DNA of 64,000 nucleotides from Perkinsus olseni (lineage: Eukaryota; Perkinsozoa; Perkinsida). The stretch is taken from assembly GCA_013115125.1 (NCBI GenBank), contig JABANN010000010.1, positions 1-64,000 on the forward strand, written 5' to 3'. The translations under genes and the position numbers were made by a program. The notes under the pieces were generated by a model, which had not been told where the DNA came from, made no database searches, and worked only from the letters and a program-made list of their open reading frames with translations. The first letter of the stretch is position 1. Each line of letters starts with the position of its first letter. This document shows, one piece after another, positions 46,268 through 58,783 of this stretch.

Positions 46268-46627
46268 TGCACTCACTCTGGTCGCAGCTTGTTTGCAGGT
46301 CAACCGGTGAAAGGTGCAGTTAGAGCTGCTCTGATCGAGTATGGGCTTCTCGCCGGTAAACCTAGCTACAACTCGCCCAATAGCAGTTCTTCCGCCGGTC
46401 CGAGGCCGATGGGTATCCATTTCAAGGGAACGGAGGCCACCATAGATTGACATTGCATGGTTTCTGATGTTTCTGTTCTCCCCGTGATTTGCCTTGGGAA
46501 GGGGAGGGAGCTTGTGCGCATGGTGGATCTCAGTTGACTGGACATTTCTCCTCCACTCGACTTACCCCTTTCTCCCATTCATCGGCGGTTTTTTGGCAGC
46601 GTTTCTGTACCTGTACTACTGCGAAAC
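46268..46627. other. Intergenic gap upstream of GlyRS
   Basis: These 360 nt hold no supported exon. They should contain the glycyl-tRNA synthetase promoter. Confidence 0.4.
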
Positions 46628-49600
46628 ATGAGTGAATCTTTGGCCGAGTTGCAAGCTAAGGTGAGTAGAGAGTTGAGGCTGATCTCTGCTCCAAGTATGA
46701 TTTCCCATTAGATGAAAGCCCAGGGCGAGAAGGTCCGACAGATGAAGAAGGACGGTGTCAACCGGGATGCCCTCAAACCTGAGATCGACATCCTCACCAG
46801 CCTCCGCACTGACGTCGAGAAGATGATAGAAGCTGAGGCTGAATCGAACCCAGCTAACAAGATCAATCGTGCTGGTAGGAAATTTTCAGGTACTGGTGTC
46901 GTCTCCTATGCCCCCCTGTTAGGTCTCGAGGATCTCTGCAAACGCCGGTTCCTGTTTACTCCTTCCTTCTCGATCTACGGCGGTGTTGCCGGCCTGTACG
47001 ACTTCGGGCCACCGGGTTGCGCACTGAAGGCCAACCTTGAGGCTCTCTGGCGTCGCCATTTCATCAATCATGACAACATGTTGGAGATCCAATGTAAGCT
47101 ATGATGGTGACATCGGCGTTATTGATCCCGCAGGCACTTGCCTTACCCCCGAGGTCGTGTTGAAGACTAGTGGACATGTTGAGAAGGTGGGAATCGCCGA
47201 CCAGCCTCCGTCTCTTGGATTCGTGTGCTGTTAGTTCACTGACCTCATGGTCAAGAACGAGAAGAACCCTGATGAGTACTATCGTGCTGATAAGCTTCTC
47301 GAGGAGAAGTGCGAGGCCCTGCTCCAGGACCCTAGCTTCGAGGGCGACCGTGAGCAGGTAAGTTTAAATCGCCCCTCGGAACTCTGAGCGGATTCCGGGT
47401 CGTCTGTTTCAGTTGCAGAAGTGGATCCGAGTGGCCGACAGTTTGAGCGCCGAAGAGGTCGATAAGATCTTCCAGGAGCTTGGTATTTTAAAGGCGCCCA
47501 GCTTTCTAATCGTAACCCTGTCCACATGTAGGTATCAAGCAGGCGATGAACCTGTCGTTCCCTTACCCGTTCAACCTCATGTTCAAGACCACCATCGGCC
47601 CGCAGGGCAACATGGTGAGCAGAATAGCGAGGCTATTAGCGGCCGACTTGTCGTCCCCCACCTACTCGTTGCACCGTCTCTCTGGTTGCAGGTCGGTTAT
47701 TTGCGTCCCGAGACTGCCCAGGGTATGTTCGTCAACTTCCGTCGTCTCCTCGAGCAGAACGGTGGCAAGATGCCCTTCGCTGGTAGGACTCCATTTCTGA
47801 GGATGAGACGAGATATACCGTGTGTTCGCCTCAGCCGCTCAAATCGGTTTGGGATTCCGTAACGAGATCGCCCCTCGAGCCGGTCTTCTCCGGGTCCGCG
47901 AGTTCCCGATGGCTGAGATCGAGCACTTCGTCCACCCCGACCATAAGGATCATCCTGACTTCCACAAGGTTGCTGATTTGAAGGTGAGCTCTCGATGCAG
48001 TTGGTGATGCGCGAATTAACTGCTTTTGGTAGTTGCCGTTGTTCCCTCAACACAATCAGCTGACAGACGGCAAGCTCCGTACTGATCTCACCTTGAGACA
48101 GGCGGTGGATATTGGTATGATCAACAACGAGGTGAGTCATGATGATCCATCGGTTTCCTTTTCTGACTCTTGCTCGCGATCAGACCCTGGGCTACTTCAT
48201 GGGCCGCACTTACCTCTTCCTGGTCAAGGCCGGCGTCGACGGCCAAATGCTCAGGTGATTATACGGTCTACCGCAGAGTTGATGTTGATCCAGTTTGCCC
48301 TACTCGACAGATTCCGTCAGCATCTCAAGTCCGAGATGGCTCACTACGCTTGCGACTGCTGGGATGTCGAGGCCCTCATTTCCTACGGGTGGACAGAGAT
48401 CGTCGGTATCGCCGATCGTTCAGCTTATGATCTGACCGCTCATTCGAAGGCATCCAAGGTAGGCGCTACTGCGATCGAGCTGGAGAGGGGATTGCCCGTT
48501 CATGATTAGGTCGACCTCAAGGCCAACTACAAATTCGATCATCCCAGGGACATGGAGTTCGTTGAATGCAAGATCAACAAGGGCAAGTTGGGACCGGCCT
48601 TCAAGAAGGAAGCTGGTAAGCAAGACCGAGTCGCGAATTTCCGCTCTCTATGCGTCTTCGCCAACAGGTGCTGTCATCGAGGCTCTCAATGAGATGACTG
48701 ACAAGCAGAAGTTGGAAATGGACGCCGCCATCAACGAGGTATCTTTTTGCAGTCCTGTAGTCGAATCAAAAGCGTTTCTTTCAGAATGGCGTCTATGAGC
48801 TCAAGGTCTGCACCGGTGCTCGGTACAACATCACCAGAGAGATGGTCAAGGTCAAGACAGTCACCAAGAGAGTCCAGGAAGTTGTACGCATTGGTCTGCC
48901 CGAGTATCGGAGTTATCTTACTGTGTTCTCAGCCTTTCATCCCCTCTGTCATCGAGCCAGCCTTCGGCGTCGGTCGCATCATCTATACTATTTTGGAGCA
49001 TACGTACGCGGTCACTTCCATTCCAGCCTTACTGAAGAGACCTTGGTTCAGGTTCCGTTCGCGTGAGATGGAGGATCAGGAGCTCCGCTGCTACCTCTCG
49101 CTGCCTCCCGTTGTCGCCCCTACTAAGGCAAGCTGGGCCCGCCAGCGGATCGCTATCTCATTCTGAATTGTAGGTGAGTGTGTTGCCCATCTCCAGTAAC
49201 CCGACCCAGTTCAAGCCTACCATGCACAAGATCACCGATGCTCTCAAGGAGCACGGCATCAGCTACAAGGTAAAGCGTGATACACCGGGCATCTTCCGAG
49301 AGGACGCTCATGCTCAGGTTGATGACAGTGGCCAGGCGATCGGCAAGCGATACGCCAGAACTGATGAGATTGGTATCCCCTTCGGCATCACCATCGATTT
49401 CCAGAGTCTCAATGATGACACCGTAGGCCGACCATGTTACTTAGCCGCTTACATGATAGTTCAGGTCACCCTCCGTGAGCGTGATAGTATGAGCCAGATT
49501 CGTCTCCCCATTGCCGATGTTGCTGAGCTTGTCTACAGACTGTGCAGTGATCGTATGACCTGGGAGCAGGCCGCTGAGAAGTGAGTGGCCGGAAACGTCG

Positions 49601-49662
49601 TGTTATAATGAATACGTCTGATGATGGCCAGGTATCCGAAGTTCGACGCACAACACGCCTAA
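46628..49662 (+). CDS. GARS1: Glycyl-tRNA synthetase, eukaryotic class II type
   Basis: About fourteen exons starting at the ATG at 46628 ([11 protein letters not shown]) encode a full dimeric-type GlyRS that charges tRNA-Gly. An N-terminal WHEP helix pair ([20 protein letters not shown]) is followed by [20 protein letters not shown] with [29 protein letters not shown] sequence, [18 protein letters not shown] and [20 protein letters not shown] with [12 protein letters not shown]. Later come [38 protein letters not shown] (motif 3) and the anticodon-binding domain with [20 protein letters not shown] and [15 protein letters not shown]. The last exon ends [10 protein letters not shown] at 49662. 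One gene probably serves both cytosol and mitochondrion, but no targeting sequence is seen. Confidence 0.97.
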
Positions 49663-49967
49663 GAAAGAGTATCATTTGGGTTTACGTTCAGTTCTCTTTG
49701 ATTAGTCGACATTCACTAGTAGAACCTTATGTTTCTCAACTGCGCATAGTTGTGTTGGTAGTTGAGGGCGAGTATTTGTACGGAGTACATAATACTACCT
49801 TGAGAATATCATGCCAGATAGGTGCTTGTTAATTGGTTGTCCTGTTAACATGTTAAACATACGTTAGTATGACCCTAACAAGTTTGATAAGTTTTATTAA
49901 AAATTGAGGAACTCGAAACTCGCCCACCGATTCAAATGAAACTTGTTAGTCGAATTGCTGCATGTAT
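49663..49967. other. Gap between convergent GlyRS and RTEL1
   Basis: These 305 nt are AT-richer than their surroundings and contain the 3' ends of both genes. No other feature is seen. Confidence 0.45.
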
Positions 49968-52900
49968 TCAACGGTGAACTTTCTGAATCTGCGTCGGATC
50001 AAGCTTGGCTCTTTTCGCGGCCGGCTGGAACTCCCCGGACTCCTCCATCACCTCCCGCCATAAAACCGGTATCCGAGGATTTTTCTTCACTCGTCTGGCC
50101 ATGTCGTCGAAGCGCCGCACCAACTCTCTGTTATCTTGAGTGCCACCGCCCCATAGAATTCGATATACTCTACGCAAGATACCACGCAACTGGTCATCGA
50201 GAAGTGACTGCCCTCCAGTGACGATCAGTTTGGTACACTCGGTGATGACTTTGCTGTCCTCTTTGGAGACACTTCTATTGAGCAGGGACACGAACTGGTC
50301 GTTTTTTGCCTTAGTGTTCTGACCGCCGGTTGAAACTGCCACTTGTTTGAGCATCCGGTTGGTCAAGGCATTCAGATTCTCCCCGTATGCGTCTCTGCTC
50401 TTGAAGTTCGAGGTAGTGGAGGAAGTGAATCCCGCACGGCTAACGAGCTTGCTGGACTTAGCTTCATCCTTTCCACTATTGAGTGCTGCCTCCAAGAACG
50501 CATCCTTGCAGAGGCGAGCAGAGGCCGACATTGTTTCAGGAATTTGATTGAAAAACTGTGTCAAAGAGCCTATTGCCGGGCCGAACGTTTTATACACTTT
50601 CACGTGAGGCCTGAGCCATGCAGGTAATCGATGGGCCTCCCCCTGGAATCTGAAAACAACTCAGTTAGCGTGTAAATGCAGAGGCGGAAGAGTGGGGTGA
50701 CTGACCTTTCGTCGCACAGCAGTACAGCGCCAAAATCGTTCTTGTGTCGTATGATCCGCCCTACAGCCTGATTCACGGCCCGCATGGCTTCGAGGCTATA
50801 CCAGGCCCGGCCGAGTCCGGCGTGTGTACCTGGCGCATGACACACATTAGGCGTTCATTGGACTTATATACCATTTCTTATATCTTACCTGTTTCTGGAT
50901 CCTCCATGCCCCTCGCTGTATCCAAGTATTGCATTTTCAATTGTACTCTGTCATCCTTGAACATAGGGTAGGGTATCTGTAGAACATGACAAGATCGGAG
51001 AACGATATCTCGATTAGTGGGAAGTCTTACTCCTACGACCACGACTATGCGGCATTGGCGATCAGTGAGGTCCACACCTTCACAAACTTTACCACGACAA
51101 ACTGCGCAGAGTATGGCGCCCTTGCACGACTCGGAAGCTATGGCGGCTGTGTACTCCGCCAGGACTGGTCTTAGACGGGTCTGAGCACCGCGAAGTAGGC
51201 GAATTTGCCTTTCGGGACCAAACCCAAGAAGCGGAGTGATACGACATCAAGCGTCAGTTTGGCCGAGTGGTCTAAGGCGCCAGACTCAAGTTCTGGTGGA
51301 GAAATCCGCGTGGGTTCGAACCCCACAGCTGACATATTCCACCCGCTTATCTACAGCATCATTTGGCTCTTCGAAAATCCTTAGTCCTCTTTGCTGCAAT
51401 CGGTTGGTAACATCATGCGAGTCCCAGAAGTCTTTAGCAGTCCTTAGCTGCGCATAACTGCTGAAAGCAACTAGCACACCGTCCCCGCCTGACAAAAACA
51501 TATAGCACAAGGAAACACGCCCGTCCTGGTCTCACCAGCCTTGGGTGCAACGTTCGCTAATACATTGCCGAGCTCTTGCAAGTAATCATGGTTGTTCCGC
51601 GTTCTATAGCTACCGTTAAGTTTAACACTCGTTGGCCCGGCGCATACGATACCGCCCCACACTTGATCAACAGAGACGGAGGTGGCATCAGGGACAACAA
51701 CCTCTGGGGCACGGCCTGCGGCAGCCAATGAAAGATCGATTATGGCCTGGCATTGTGCTCACTAATGATGTGATCGTTCTCGAGCATCATCGGGAACTCC
51801 ACGCCCTGCAGCCCGCGCTTGAACTCGGCAAGGGGAGCGAGCGTTCCGCTCGTGACTATAAGAGAGAGAATGCCTTCGCTCGCCAGCAATTTTTTGGCCG
51901 CTACTCCTCCTGAGAAGCACCTGAAGCCCGGGTGCAAGTTGCGATTGCCCCCGTACGTTACGACTGTATTGCATGAAGAATTAAGCATCAACGAGAGGCA
52001 CCAGGCTCTGCTAAGATTCGGAAGCTGGCACACCTTAGGTGAACTGATTTCATGTGATCCGCCTGCTCTCTTATATTTTCCTCTCGACACTTCGCTGCTC
52101 GCGCATCCTTGCCTTGAGTGACGGAGAAGCGAAACACCTACGGAGATGTCTCCCAACGAGCAACAAAGGAGATTGTCTCACCTTATCCAAAAGCTCTCTA
52201 TGCTCGACGCCATTTTCGAATACTAAGTCGATGACACGCTGGAAGCTCTCAAGGAATGCACCCGAAGAGGCAGCTCCTGCATGTAATAGTTGTAGATCCG
52301 TCAGACTCAGCATTGCGCTGCTCACCAAGTGTGTTGTTATTCGAGTGCCCACCCGCATCAGCCTCAGGGGCAGTCGTGTGGAACAGGGAGATGGCCTGGA
52401 CGAGATACTGGACGCCAACAAATTCAACACCTCACTCCTTCGAGCGTTGATCGTATCCTTGTGACGGTCTGGTCAGTGATCCCAGCTTGCTCGAAAAAGT
52501 CGAGAACCGCGCTGCCCTCAGTTGCAGTGACGAGATCAGCCGACGTGAGAGCAGCTTCTAATGACATCAAGTCCTGAATGACAGAGCATCCCTTAATGGG
52601 CACTCCACGCCGTATGCGGACCTCTTTGAGACGTAGAAGGTCCTCCTCCGTGACGGGTGCGGCTGAGATGCTGTCCTCCGGAGGCTGCTCCACGTTCAGG
52701 CCAAGGATTTTCGCGGAATGGTTGCAGCGATACACCGCCTGCAATGAGGATCCTCAGCGGTGCATCCTACGATGAAGCATCCGAAAACCCATCCCCTATC
52801 TGTCTGCTCTGCGAAGTGCTTAGGCTTCCTTCGAGCCCGATCAAGCAGGCGAATGAGTGTTTTGGCTTTGCTCAGAGCAGATCGCAGATAGGGCGTCAAG

Positions 52901-54448
52901 GACTTGTACCTCGTCCAGTTCTTCAACAGCCGAGAAGATGTCAAAGTTGCCCCACTCAAAACTCGCCGATTCTTCGCAGACCGATTCTATGTTATGACCC
53001 TCGTCCACTATAACGATCGCTCCTGCGGAGATACGATTCCCAGAGTCACGAGGGAAATGCAATATTCACCTTCCAAGGCCTGGGGCCCAAGAGCCCCTCT
53101 CAGAGCTGACATGTCGAAGAGATAATTGTACGGGACAAGTACGCAGCCCAGATTGGGCCCCTCACGCGCAACCTTCCGGGCGTAGTAGAACGGGCAGTAT
53201 CCTACAAGAACAGCTGAGCTCCTGCAGCTGAGCGCGACAGGACCGACCCTTTCCTATGGCGTGCGACGCTAGCTCCTCGACATCGAGAGCTGGCGGAGGT
53301 ATCATTGAGGGCGTCTCGTTCATCTTCCATATCCGATTATAAAACGGACAGGCATTCTTGAGTATCAGACTGGGACACGATGACAGGAACGGTATTGGCT
53401 CCGGTGAGGGCGGAGTTCTCACCTTGTACACGCTGCCGTTTTCCGGCTTCCCTGAATGGCATTGATCTTGCTGTGAACGCAGTAATGCTCTCGTGAAGCT
53501 AGAGTTATGTGTTGACAGTCCTTCGCATAGCTCGTGTTCCTCAGCTCTCGCATCACCTGAGCGGTGGACTGTCATGCAAGCACTGCAATCTCGCACAGTT
53601 GAAATATTCCATAAACAGGATCAACAAAGACCAGTCGGATGCAGCGAATACGGATATTCGCTCGATTCCGAGTGTGCCCTTTCCGTTGCATGTCTGGATA
53701 CCTGCCGCAGCTGACTATGTGTCCTCGATGAATACACAATCTTTGGAGCTGCAGTCGACGCCTTGGGAGGAGGCGGGGACGGCGAACGGCGAGATTGTCG
53801 CTGGTGCTGCTCGACGATAAGCTGCTTTGAACGCCATGCCATTCCACTGACTCCTGTCGCACGGGAGGCGCACCGTCGAGCCAAATCGCAACATCCAGAT
53901 GAGTACCAATCTCCATGCTATGAGCTATCTCAGCTTGTGTCTCTGGCAGAGGGGCTTCAATCGACAATAGAGGTTTGGAGGATGACGACTGGTCGTCAGA
54001 AAGGCTCCTCCGCCAGGCTAGGGTAGCGCAGAGAAGACAAAGAGTCTTTCCTGAACGGGGGCTTCGTACCCGAGAACAGTACAATGGTACTCTCAGAGTC
54101 AACGAGAGAGGCGAAACGTCACTGACCTGTTCCAGTCGGGGATTCTAACAGGGCGTTGTGAGCTGCTGCCGAGCCGGCCTTCGGAGGATCGGAGTGGGCC
54201 GCTTGGAGAGTCTCTATGACCTAACAGGCAATTGCTATTCCGTGCAACACTAGACTAGGACGGCGGCGACCATATTTTTGATCTACCTTAGTCATATACG
54301 CTAGTTGCGGGGGATACGCTTCGAAGGGGAACTCTACAACGACGCCATTGATATCATAAGTCCTGACACCCTCGGCTGCTGTGCTTTCCGTCGACCCTGT
54401 CGAGGACGAGGATGACGACATAGGTTCAAAAACTGACTCAAGCTTCAT
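49968..54448 (-). CDS. RTEL1: RTEL1-type Fe-S DNA helicase
   Basis: Minus-strand gene from the ATG at 54448 ([10 protein letters not shown]) to a stop at 49968. Motif [21 protein letters not shown] is split by an intron after GTG and rejoined. Others are [16 protein letters not shown], the Fe-S region with REHYCVHS and [10 protein letters not shown], motif [42 protein letters not shown], and motif [22 protein letters not shown]. After the helicase come [20 protein letters not shown] and a harmonin-N-like helix bundle, both typical of RTEL1 rather than XPD, FANCJ or DDX11. The family dismantles D-loops and G4 DNA and protects telomeres. Oddity: motif II reads DEGH where the family has DEAH. 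A tRNA gene lies in one intron (51181-51342). Confidence 0.93.
51253..51334 (+). tRNA. tRNA-Leu (anticodon CAA)
   Basis: The 82-nt sequence folds as a type II tRNA: acceptor GTCAGTT pairs with AGCTGAC (one G-U), followed by A as discriminator. The D-arm is GGCCGAGTGGTCTAAGGC, the anticodon stem CCAGA/TCTGG has loop CTCAAGT (anticodon CAA), the variable arm is long, and the T-arm GTGGG-TTCGAAC-CCCAC is perfect. It has no intron in the anticodon loop. It lies entirely within an intron of RTEL1 on the opposite strand; its 3' end is 8 bp from that intron's donor. Confidence 0.96.
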
Positions 54449-54850
54449 GGTTGGGGCAGCCCATAGAAAGAATTCAACATGTTTTGCGTCAAAGGAGCGC
54501 TCAGCGCTCCACCATATACCGGCAAGGATATTAGCGACTCCGCGTCAACACGTAAATTGTAGTATCTCCGTTCCGCCCCTGAGTTGACTTCCTCGATTAC
54601 ACCCCTGGGAACCCGCAGGGTAGCTTCCTCTCTGAGTAGTCCCGTTACTCCGTCAGAATAACGGTTCGAAAAGGCTTACGAGCTTCAATCGAACGAGTTG
54701 TTAACTGGACGGCTCTGAGCAAGCGCGACAAGGCATACCGAGCGCAGAGAATAATGAGGCCGCAGCGGAAACGCAAAGAAGAAGTCCCCATCAATTAACA
54801 TCATCTCTCAACAAAGCTTCCAATGATCATGAAACGCAGATATCACACCA
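54449..54850. other. Upstream region of RTEL1
   Basis: About 400 nt between the RTEL1 start and the 3' end of the next minus-strand unit. I see no exon or repeat. Confidence 0.35.
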
Positions 54851-57206
54851 GAAACCGAGAGCCTCAGAATGTAACCTTGTCGTGGGGATCGATCCAATTA
54901 ATAATTTGGCACTCCCCGTCATTATGGACAACCATATCGATGTCTACCCGCTTCGGCATGGGGTCTCTCTTCGCAGGCATCGGGAAGGCTGACATGCTCT
55001 CCACCTAATGTGAAACGATCGCGGCCCTCCTTCACGAGCTCGAAAGTAAAACACACCTCTACGGACTGCTGGCGGACCCAGTCCTTCAAAGACCTCCATC
55101 CCTCGAACTCGTCGTCGGACTCTGGATCATGGCCTTGGTGACCGACCACATCGTAGCCAACGTGCTTAGCGAAACTGCATGTGATAGACGGGATCCATCA
55201 ATAGCCCTTGTCCCGCAGAGACGAATACGCTTTCTTCACTGCTGGTGCAACAGCAGGACGGTACGGTGACAGCAATAAACGAACTTATGCATCACTTCAT
55301 CTCCTTCGCCAATTCAATTTTCTCCGTCCGATCTTCCTGTTTGTCTTTCAGCTTCGTCAGACCCGTCCGGCAAAGGTAGTATCCAGCACCATAGCGTTTG
55401 ATTGCCACTCGAACGTCTCGCTCCCGGAGACCATACCTTGCATGGGTATCTCGTCGGCATCACGGAGAGCTGCCTATTCCTCACCTTTCGGCGATTCGAC
55501 TGATAGTGAACCTCGCGGAATCCAACGAATGGAGAAAGAAAAGATACTCCCTGAGAGACATGACGCAGCAAGTAGCAACTATACAAACTTTACGTGTTTC
55601 TTAGCCGCTAGCGAGATCTTCCAAGGTTCCCCCGAAATCCACTACGATAAAGTGCAACGAGGAAAATTTCATCATGTGAGGGAGTTCACCGACCAGGGGT
55701 TGGTGCAAACGAGCCTCACGCTCACTTCGCCGTGAGTAAGTCACCGAGTGGCGCTTCTACGATAAGTAGCTTATTTCACCTGAACCGCGGGTCGAGCTTT
55801 CTCCATTCCGGAAGTTTTATCGGAAATACACGGGGCATGAGCCGATCAATCCCTCGGTCCTTCCAGTATCTGTAGTTCTCCGCCGTTGACAAAGTTGGAA
55901 AACTAAGCAAATACACCGCCATCAGACGAAGGAATCAGATGTCCATGTCCCACCGATTTCCGACAAAGTACGTGTAGGGCATATCCCCAAGAGCGACATT
56001 ATCTTCCTGAAAAGTCCGCAGAAGATCGTCACTGATTGATCAGCTAGGCTCGTCTACCCATAACTGGGATCCCAAGGTCGAATCCGTGAAGTCGTAGTTG
56101 ATTCTAAACTTGTGAGGCACGCTGCTGCTCGGGTCATCAGGATCGCCGCCCGGCCTCCACGTCGTCTTGAAGCCGCCCTAACGCCACGCCCTGGTTACAT
56201 AGCTTTGACTGTTCCGTTGACTACCAGCTCTTTTTGCTGGCGATTATCCATCCACTCTTTCACCACAGTTTTGGAGTCGTCGAGGAACGATGGTCGAGCG
56301 AAGGAGTCCGCATGTTCAGACATGCTTGACTTTGCCTCCATCTCCGGGTTGGTGACTGAGCCGCATATTCCAGACAGGTCAGGATAACCGCCGCTTACGG
56401 ACGTATCCCTTTCGGCCCTCTCCTTGGTGGCGTCTAGGCACACGCATCTTCTTCGAAGTCCCACCGCCGGCTCTGGCGAGGCGACATGCTGTTGGATGAA
56501 GCATTCACCCCGCAAATCAACAGATACATCACGAGACCTCCAGTTTCCCTCAGAGACGGAGTCCCGTAAGACGAGACCGAGGACTTCCACCGACTAACCG
56601 ACGCATGAGGGATCCATTCCTTCCAACAAGCGTCTCTCTTGAGCCCTGCGGGGCTCCTAGGCAGCCTGCTCGCTGCCCAACGCAAACACTGAGCACTCCA
56701 GATAGCTGCATTGCAGATTAACATGAATATGGACATTATCCGCGACTCATCGCTGACCGCAGGACCGAATCGATATCGCCATCTACAAGCTCCGGATAAC
56801 TGCTCGAGAACTCCTTGAAGCCCCCGCTCAGAAGGTAGACTTCGTCCCACCCCTTCTGGACCTAGCAAGGACCGCCGAACGGTCAGCGTCCAATTGGCGT
56901 TATCTGCTCTTACCATTGCCGTGACCGTATTCTTAGCCGCTCTATCGTCAATATCGTACACCACCATCACACGGGCTCGCTTCTCGTGAGCGATCGATGC
57001 AGGAATACCTCGCACCAGAGCGCCAATTCCTATCGCAGGGGACTGCGCACAAACACCGCAGCAGTACGGATACCGCGGGTTGCTCACAACTCCCTCGTGT
57101 GCTACCTTTAGAATCCCCCAGCCCTCGGGAGGTCCTGAACTTGGCCATTTCAGGTAGTATCCGGTCCCGAGCCAGTAATACGGCTGGGTAGCTGACAGCC
57201 GTTGCA
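54851..57206 (-). CDS. Unrecognised multi-exon gene or genes
   Basis: Many minus-strand exon candidates lie here, but I could not chain them fully. Examples from upstream to downstream: VMVVYDIDDRAAKNTVTAMV, TNPEMEAKSSMSEHADSFAR with KTVVKEWMDNRQQKEL, which joins in phase to GGFKTTWRPGGDPDDPSSS and FRINYDFTDSTLGSQLWVDE, then EDNVALGDMPYTYFVGNRWD, YWKDRGIDRLMPRVFPIKLP, RDVRVAIKRYGAGYYLCRTG, FEGWRSLKDWVRQQSVEVCF and RVDIDMVVHNDGECQIINWI. The order and spacing fit one long soluble protein of several hundred residues, though two genes are possible. No family is recognised. Confidence 0.45.
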
Positions 57207-57213
57207 ATATGAG

Positions 57214-58078
57214 CTACATTGAAGTCTTCAGGAGCCCCTGATCATCGTTAATGAACACAGCGAGAAGTGCGAAATTACTCAGATCTAATAGAAGAACATC
57301 AGATGTGTCCACCCATCCCATAGACTCTGAGCTGATAACCGAATGCACAGTCGCACCTGAGCACGAGGCCTGTAATCCTCGCAGCCGAAGCCGGTGCAAC
57401 AGAACGGAGGCAGCGAAGAGCATGTGTGCACTATCCGTAGTGAATTCTGTGACGTACTACTTTTCTGACTCGCCCCTGTTTTATTGGTATGGCCTCTGCT
57501 GGTGGCCGTGACATCTGAGGCTGCTGGACTCCCTGAGCGAACTGACCGTTGCATCCACTTTCCACAGAGATACCTTACAGTCGGCGTTGTCCGAGGTGCC
57601 ATTGTCCGTCATGGCATACACTGACTCTATCACTTCCGACTCCCGCAGTAACCGAGCCAGCGTCCCGGGTTTTATCCCTACGAATCGACACTCAAAATCA
57701 TCCAGGCTCCACCGGTCTCTACTGTTGAAGACTTCCTGCTTTCTCGACGCGAGCTCCTTATCAGATACTAAGGTGATATTCTTAGCGGTAGCACCGGTGT
57801 CGATGTTTGACACAACCTGAAGAACCGAAAGCCAACATGTGAGAAGCAACAACCGGCTCAGCTGACTCGCAGTCTCTATTCGGGGCTAACTCGGTTATAA
57901 GCCCTACCGAAAGCATTACATGAGCATACTTGGGATTCGGTTTAACCTTCCGATCAAGGACGTTTTTCCTTCTTGGCACCAGTGGGCTGCCAGTATCTGT
58001 ATTTTTACGAGGCGCAGCAAATGACATCCGAGTCGACAAAACTGAGCCAGCACTGAACGACCGTGATCCACGTAGCAT
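57214..58078 (-). CDS. Hypothetical protein with basic N-terminus
   Basis: The ATG at 58078 starts MLRGSRSFSAGSVLSTRMSF. Exon 57920-58078 joins in phase to exon 57559-57816 (PNPKYAHVVSNIDTGATAKN across the join, then FVGIKPGTLARLLRESEVIE). A further exon ending at 57214 encodes VISSESMGWVDTSDVLLLDL and FINDDQGLLKTSM before TAG. The Arg/Ser-rich start could be a mitochondrial presequence, though this is weak. The start of the third exon is not fixed. No family is recognised. Confidence 0.5.
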
Positions 58079-58783
58079 TGTACGGCATTTTGGCCTCGAG
58101 CCGGAAGAACGTGACCTCAATTCAAATACCCACTCCGAAATTCAAACAGTAAAAACTCCAATTTAAGATGGTTCATTACGAAGTGGACTTTTCAACACCT
58201 CATATGTACCCCGCATGGGAATTCATGACGGCGAGATGCTCGATCCGCAAACTCCAAGACTGATAGTCGTGCGCAAGACTGTAGGGTGCTAGGCTGAAGC
58301 GATTCAGACTCAGTTTTAGTTTCAGCCTCAAATTGCGATGAGAGATTTTTTCGAATTGTGATATCTTCTATCGCGGTTTCTAAATGCGCTGTCGCCCACG
58401 GTGGACTACACAGTCAGCATCATCAACTTCTCGTTTTTTCACCACCGGGTAGTGGGACTTTTGCCGTCACTTGTCACTGTCATCGTGCTCTAACCCTAGA
58501 AACAATCTAATCAGTGTATTCTCTTCAGAGTTACTGGGAAATTCGAACAGAGAGCCGTGCACAACATAAAATACGCAATATTGTTTAGGTTCAGTACAGC
58601 TGAGTGAACTGACTCCGTCGCATCCGTATGCAAGCCGATGAGTGCGTGCTCCTCTCTGTGCGAAAGCGTCACCGGTAAGCTCTAAACCGCAACACTGGAA
58701 TCTTGAGCTAAAACGAATTATCACGCGAGACCCGTGTGCCAATGACGAGCGGCAGTTTGTTTTGTAACCGCCTGTTATCTTCT
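58079..58783. other. Divergent intergenic region
   Basis: 705 nt between a minus-strand and a plus-strand gene. No exon, RNA gene or repeat is supported. Confidence 0.4.

Noticed and set aside
55208-55735. Plus-strand 175-codon ORF
   Set aside because: It begins without ATG support and opposes minus-strand exons with better protein character.
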